A stretch of 63,491 bases of DNA from NCBI GenBank assembly GCA_964525495.1, contig CAZGHS010000008.1:1-63491 (forward strand), read 5' to 3'. This document shows, piece by piece, positions 60,895 through 63,491 of this stretch (its first letter is position 1; each line of letters starts with the position of its first letter). The notes under the pieces were generated by a model. The model had not been told where the DNA came from and did no database searches. It saw only the letters and a program-made list of their open reading frames with translations. The position numbers and the translations under genes were made by a program. The DNA comes from CAZGHS01 sp964525495 (GTDB lineage: Bacteria; Patescibacteriota; Microgenomatia; JALYQM01).

Positions 60895-60971
60895 ACGCCC
60901 AAGCACATTTACACCATGTAGTGTTTAAAATATAGATAGACAAGCAACATAATGACCCAAAGGAGGTCACT

Positions 60972-61148
60972 ATGGCACAGAAAGGGATCAGCTTAGTCGA
61001 AATCCGAACCCTGATTATCCAAAAATTCGCACGAAAAACGCGGAAACCAGAGCATATCGTCTGGATTCCAGTCCATCCACCACCGGTCGGAGAACCAATA
61101 ATTCTCAAACGGCCATCCGAAAAAAAATCACCGAAAAACAACAAATGA
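60972..61148 (+). CDS. Small basic orphan, 58 aa
   Basis: No family is recognised. Starts at the ATG at 60972, 6 nt after AAAGGAGG. Arg/Lys-rich N-terminal half (IRTLIIQKFARKTRKPEH), then VWIPVHPPPVGEPIILKRP and a lysine-rich end (SEKKSPKNNK). The stop is 20 nt before the next start, whose own AAAGGAGG lies between, so the two form an operon. Confidence 0.7.
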   Translation: MAQKGISLVEIRTLIIQKFARKTRKPEHIVWIPVHPPPVGEPIILKRPSEKKSPKNNK

Positions 61149-61168
61149 ATAGCCAAAGGAGGCAGAGC

Positions 61169-61498
61169 ATGTTCGGACTTCAAACAATAGCTCGAGCGTT
61201 TGGGTTGCAGCAAGTCGGACAAACCGCCCAAACTGGAACGAGGCCTTCACCCAAATCCATACCACTTTCCCGACAGCAAAAAGGAGCAACGCTCCAGCAA
61301 AACTGGTACGGGTTGGGATGGACCATTCCTACCTTAGCAAGACACACAGGTATCCCAGAAGCTACACTTGAAGCACTAAGCCGTGGCGACTCGGTCAATT
61401 TAAGCCACCAGCAAATCAGTGCACTAGCGCCGGCTATATCACGATACGAAAAGAATGAGCTAGGGCAAGTTACCCATATGCTTGCAAGTCTAAAATGA
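61169..61498 (+). CDS. Small helix-turn-helix-like protein, 109 aa
   Basis: Start chosen at 61169, 6 nt after AAAGGAGG; an in-frame ATG at 61145 overlaps the previous stop and lacks a ribosome site. The last ~60 residues resemble an XRE/Cro-type HTH: GWTIPTLARHTGIPEATLEALSRG, then NLSHQQISALAPAI. The N-terminal half is Gln/Thr-rich. It may regulate the island or a target elsewhere; DNA binding is inferred from this pattern only. Confidence 0.7.
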   Translation: MFGLQTIARAFGLQQVGQTAQTGTRPSPKSIPLSRQQKGATLQQNWYGLGWTIPTLARHTGIPEATLEALSRGDSVNLSHQQISALAPAISRYEKNELGQVTHMLASLK

Positions 61499-61510
61499 AT
61501 AGACTTAGGG

Positions 61511-61643
61511 CCGTCTTGCACATCTTTTCAACACTACATGCAACAAAACGTGCAAGACGGCACCAGGAGCAACTCACCTATCCATCCGAGCCTATGAATT
61601 CGTTCATATCCCTCGTTTGCATAGCTATCCTCCCCTGGTGCCA
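61511..61643 (+). promoter_or_regulatory. Two overlapping hairpins after the HTH gene
   Basis: GCCGTCTTGCAC (61511-61522) pairs perfectly with GTGCAAGACGGC (61551-61562). GGCACCAGG (61560-61568) pairs perfectly with CCTGGTGCC (61635-61643). The two share GGC at 61560-61562, so they compete at the junction. No T-run. Confidence 0.65.
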
Positions 61644-61723
61644 TTTTCCTATAATCTCCTGAGTCTCTCTTGCATTTCTCAGTAACAATAGTAAGCTATG
61701 AAGTTAGAAATACAGGAGGAAAA

Positions 61724-61939
61724 ATGAGCATAGAAAGCAGTGAGGATTTAAAACCAAAAGGTAAATATAGACCAAAAGTCAAAAATTCAGATGGAACTAT
61801 GCAAGCGCCAACCGAGGCTGGACTCGCATTAGAAGACAGATTTCGAACAGAAGGTCGTCTTACAAGCGGCTATCCTAATCGCCGCCTGCTAAGCGATGAG
61901 GGATCAACCGGACGCAAAGTTCCTCGAAGAAGTAGGTAA
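61724..61939 (+). CDS. Small basic orphan, 71 aa
   Basis: No family is recognised. Start at 61724, 5 nt after AGGAGG. Hydrophilic, Gly/Lys/Arg-rich, with little predicted fold (SEDLKPKGKYRPKVKNSDG ... STGRKVPRRSR). Lies in the same plus-strand island as its neighbours. Confidence 0.65.
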   Translation: MSIESSEDLKPKGKYRPKVKNSDGTMQAPTEAGLALEDRFRTEGRLTSGYPNRRLLSDEGSTGRKVPRRSR

Positions 61940-61977
61940 TCAAACTCTCTAAATAAAGACAAATAAAGGCCGATAGT

Positions 61978-61983
61978 GTATAA
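61978..61983 (+). promoter_or_regulatory. -10 box of the two tiny genes at 62.1-62.3 kb
   Basis: TATAAT with AAGACA 17 nt upstream. The leader runs about 150 nt to the ATG at 62141. Confidence 0.55.
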
Positions 61984-62040
61984 TCCAATGCAACACTGCA
62001 ACCTCAGTGTTTTGCACCTTAGAATAAGGTAACCTTCCTC

Positions 62041-62136
62041 GGTAAAGGACGTTGTGAAATGAGCTCAAACTCGTTCCCCAGCGTCCTTTACTGCAAAGGG
62101 AACCAACGAATAGATGCAGTAAAGAGCATTAGGAGG
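62041..62136 (+). promoter_or_regulatory. Switch-like leader with mutually exclusive hairpins
   Basis: GTAAAGGACG (62042-62051) pairs with CGTCCTTTAC (62082-62091). CTTTACTGCA (62086-62095) pairs with TGCAGTAAAG (62115-62124). CTTTAC at 62086-62091 is needed by both. The second hairpin ends 6 nt before AGGAGG of the next gene, so the choice could affect translation. Confidence 0.6.
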
Positions 62137-62140
62137 AATA

Positions 62141-62233
62141 ATGGCCAAAAAGACAAAGACTAAAAAAGTCCGAAAGCCCAAACTTCCATCGCACCTTACC
62201 CAAATCAAAACAATTCCCGGCCGTCAAGGATAA
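62141..62233 (+). CDS. Tiny basic protein, 30 aa
   Basis: No family is recognised. ATG at 62141 follows AGGAGG by 4 nt. Lysine-rich N-terminus (MAKKTKTKKVRKPKLPSHLT), ending TIPGRQG. Another small gene with its own ribosome site begins 16 nt after the stop. The strong ribosome site and tandem layout support real translation, but length alone keeps confidence moderate. Confidence 0.55.
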   Translation: MAKKTKTKKVRKPKLPSHLTQIKTIPGRQG

Positions 62234-62248
62234 CAGGAGAAGTCACCA

Positions 62249-62344
62249 ATGGCAACGAAGCAGGCAATGGACAAGGCCGCAGCCGACGCAAGACGGATGC
62301 TCAAAGAACTCACGCAACCAGCTCCAAAGACGACACGAAAGTAA
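62249..62344 (+). CDS. Tiny basic protein, 31 aa
   Basis: No family is recognised. ATG at 62249, 8 nt after AGGAG. A likely amphipathic helix (KQAMDKAAADARRMLKELTQ) with a basic tail (PAPKTTRK). Followed after 12 nt by a perfect 17-bp inverted repeat. Confidence 0.55.
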   Translation: MATKQAMDKAAADARRMLKELTQPAPKTTRK

Positions 62345-62356
62345 CCGATCCATCCC

Positions 62357-62498
62357 TGGTGCGCTTTGCATCTATTCACATCACAACATTCTAAGATGCA
62401 AAGCGCACCATGGGCACTGTTTCGGTCAATTGATTGCAAGGAAAAAAGATTTCGGTCTTTCCTCTCCTTCCTTTCAAACCAAATATCCCATGGTGTGC
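62357..62498. repeat. 17-bp perfect inverted repeat with a third complementary arm
   Basis: TGGTGCGCTTTGCATCT (62357-62373) and its exact complement (62394-62410) with a 20-nt loop. The right arm plus next bases, GCGCACCATGGG (62403-62414), can also pair with CCCATGGTGTGC (62487-62498), one G-T pair. It lies between the island and the tuf terminator. Confidence 0.7.
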
Positions 62499-62524
62499 AT
62501 TTTCCAAATATCCATTACATACAA

Positions 62525-62552
62525 AAAGAGAGAGTCTTACGACTCCCTCTTT
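62525..62552 (-). terminator. Intrinsic terminator of tuf
   Basis: Minus strand AAGAGGGAGTC, loop GTAA, GACTCTCTCTT, then TTTTTG, starting 24 nt after the tuf stop codon. Confidence 0.9.
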
Positions 62553-62574
62553 AAGTTTCAATTATCAAGCAAAA

Positions 62575-63491
62575 TTACTCAACAATCTTTGTTACAACAC
62601 CAGCTCCAACTGTATGTCCACCTTCGCGGATAGCGAATTTAAGACCTTCTTCAAGAGCAATAGGTGTGATCAACGTAACAGTAACTTTGGTGTTATCACC
62701 AGGCATTACCATTTCTACACCCTCTGGAAGTCGTACTTCACCAGTTACGTCTGTTGTACGTACATAGAACTGTGGTCGGTAACCTGTAAAGAATGGAGTA
62801 TGTCGTCCACCTTCTTCTTTAGAAAGAATGTATGCTTCACCTTCAAACTTTGTATGTGGCTTTACTGAACCTGGCTTAGCGAGAACTTGTCCGCGCTCTA
62901 CCTGATCTTTTTCAATACCACGCAAGAGGATACCAACGTTATCTCCTGCTTGACCTTGATCAAGCTGCTTACGGAACATTTCAACACCTGTAACAGTTGT
63001 TGTCTGTACATTCGTAAGACCGAGAATTTCAATAGTATCACCAACTTTTACGATACCGCGCTCAATACGTCCGGTTACAACTGTACCGCGACCCTTGATT
63101 GAGAACACGTCTTCAACAGCCATCAAGAATGGCTTATCGATATCACGTGCTGGCTCTGGAACGAATTCGTCAACTGTGTCCATCAATTTCTTGATAGCTT
63201 CAACATTTGCTGCATCGCCTTCAAGCGCTTTCAAAGCTGAACCACGGATGATTGGTGTTGTATCACCAGGGAATCCGTATTTTGTAAGAAGTTCACGAAC
63301 TTCCATTTCAACGAGATCCAAAAGTTCTGGATCATCAACCATGTCGCATTTGTTTAAGAACACAACGATAGCTGGAACTCCAACCTGTCGAGCCAAAAGA
63401 ATGTGCTCTCGAGTCTGAGGCATTGGACCGTCTGGAGCAGAAACAACTAAGATCGCTCCGTCTGTCTGTGCAGCACCAGTGATCATGTTCT
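62575..63491 (-). CDS. tuf: Elongation factor Tu (5' end outside window)
   Basis: GTPase delivering aminoacyl-tRNA to the ribosome. About 305 C-terminal residues are present; the window edge cuts the gene after the G1-G2 region. Seen: NMITGAAQTDGAILVVSA (after DCPGH), NKCDMV (guanine specificity), GSALKAL, then domains 2 and 3 (GRGTVVTGRIERG, RGQVLAKPGS, GGRHTPFFTGYRPQFY, FAIREGGHTVGAGVVTKI). Terminated by a strong hairpin, so it is not co-transcribed with rpsJ. Confidence 0.97.
   Translation of the reverse strand, partial: NMITGAAQTDGAILVVSAPDGPMPQTREHILLARQVGVPAIVVFLNKCDMVDDPELLDLVEMEVRELLTKYGFPGDTTPIIRGSALKALEGDAANVEAIKKLMDTVDEFVPEPARDIDKPFLMAVEDVFSIKGRGTVVTGRIERGIVKVGDTIEILGLTNVQTTTVTGVEMFRKQLDQGQAGDNVGILLRGIEKDQVERGQVLAKPGSVKPHTKFEGEAYILSKEEGGRHTPFFTGYRPQFYVRTTDVTGEVRLPEGVEMVMPGDNTKVTVTLITPIALEEGLKFAIREGGHTVGAGVVTKIVE

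Noticed and set aside
1..63491. CRISPR array
   Set aside because: No regularly spaced direct repeats were seen; all repeats found are inverted or two-copy.
1..63491. TGA recoded as glycine (Gracilibacteria-like code)
   Set aside because: TGA serves as a normal stop (for example at 61146) and conserved proteins contain no in-frame TGA.

Overview
The window looks like chromosome of a Candidate Phyla Radiation (Patescibacteria) bacterium. The tuf-S10-spc-alpha ribosomal superoperon is present in canonical order, but rpmD (uL30) is missing between rpsE and rplO, a recognised trait of this radiation. AspRS is of the archaeal type, genes are densely packed, and no biosynthetic operons are seen. 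TGA is used as a stop codon, so this is not a TGA-recoding Gracilibacteria/Absconditabacteria genome. Composition is moderately AT-rich. Two runs of 10 Ns (1166-1175 in aspS, 46085-46094 in rpsK) show it is an assembled scaffold. Class-level placement is not attempted.

Layout. 0-9.4 kb: aspS behind a T-box leader, a divergent RelA/SpoT-like protein, a 61-aa orphan behind an attenuator-like leader, cca, recJ and a canonical bifunctional Rel. 9.4-19.2 kb: two tandem GT5 starch/glycogen synthases, ftsH, tRNA-Cys, ruvX, a GT4 glycosyltransferase, a PAP2 phosphatase and a DnaQ-UvrC-like nuclease fusion. 19.2-29.3 kb: a 952-aa orphan, a Thr/Pro-rich surface protein with a long leader, polA, a guanylate-kinase-like protein, a basic orphan and a membrane protein. 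29.3-42.1 kb: mreB with two glycosyltransferases, a PEGA protein, a sortase, a carbohydrate-binding surface protein, recF, an MFS transporter, two GT2 enzymes and mutM. 42.9-63.5 kb: the ribosomal superoperon on the minus strand, from rpsI back to tuf, which runs off the window.

Two expression styles stand out. Many housekeeping genes have a -10 hexamer only 6-9 nt before the ATG, which predicts leaderless mRNAs (cca, rel, polA, adk, mutM, sortase, glycosyltransferases, UvrC-like). By contrast, a scattered set of small, mostly basic, unrecognised genes carries strong Shine-Dalgarno sequences (AGGAGG or GAAAGGA), structured leaders and long perfect inverted repeats downstream. These small genes sit in islands on the opposite strand that interrupt the ribosomal superoperon at tuf|rpsJ (60.84-62.4 kb) and secY|adk (48.6-50.35 kb), and appear singly at 3.8, 27.4 and 42.1-42.7 kb.

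Three further structures are candidates for something undescribed: (i) two copies of a ~110-130 bp multi-hairpin repeat (7122-7250 and 41089-41197) with compensating arm changes, each abutting the promoter of a leaderless gene; (ii) a 12-18 bp motif (CCCTACTACCTT) in inverted pairs around two unrelated accessory genes (22087/23733 and 49716/50323), resembling terminal inverted repeats; (iii) leaders with mutually exclusive hairpins. Functional readings of these are inference; the sequence patterns themselves were read directly.
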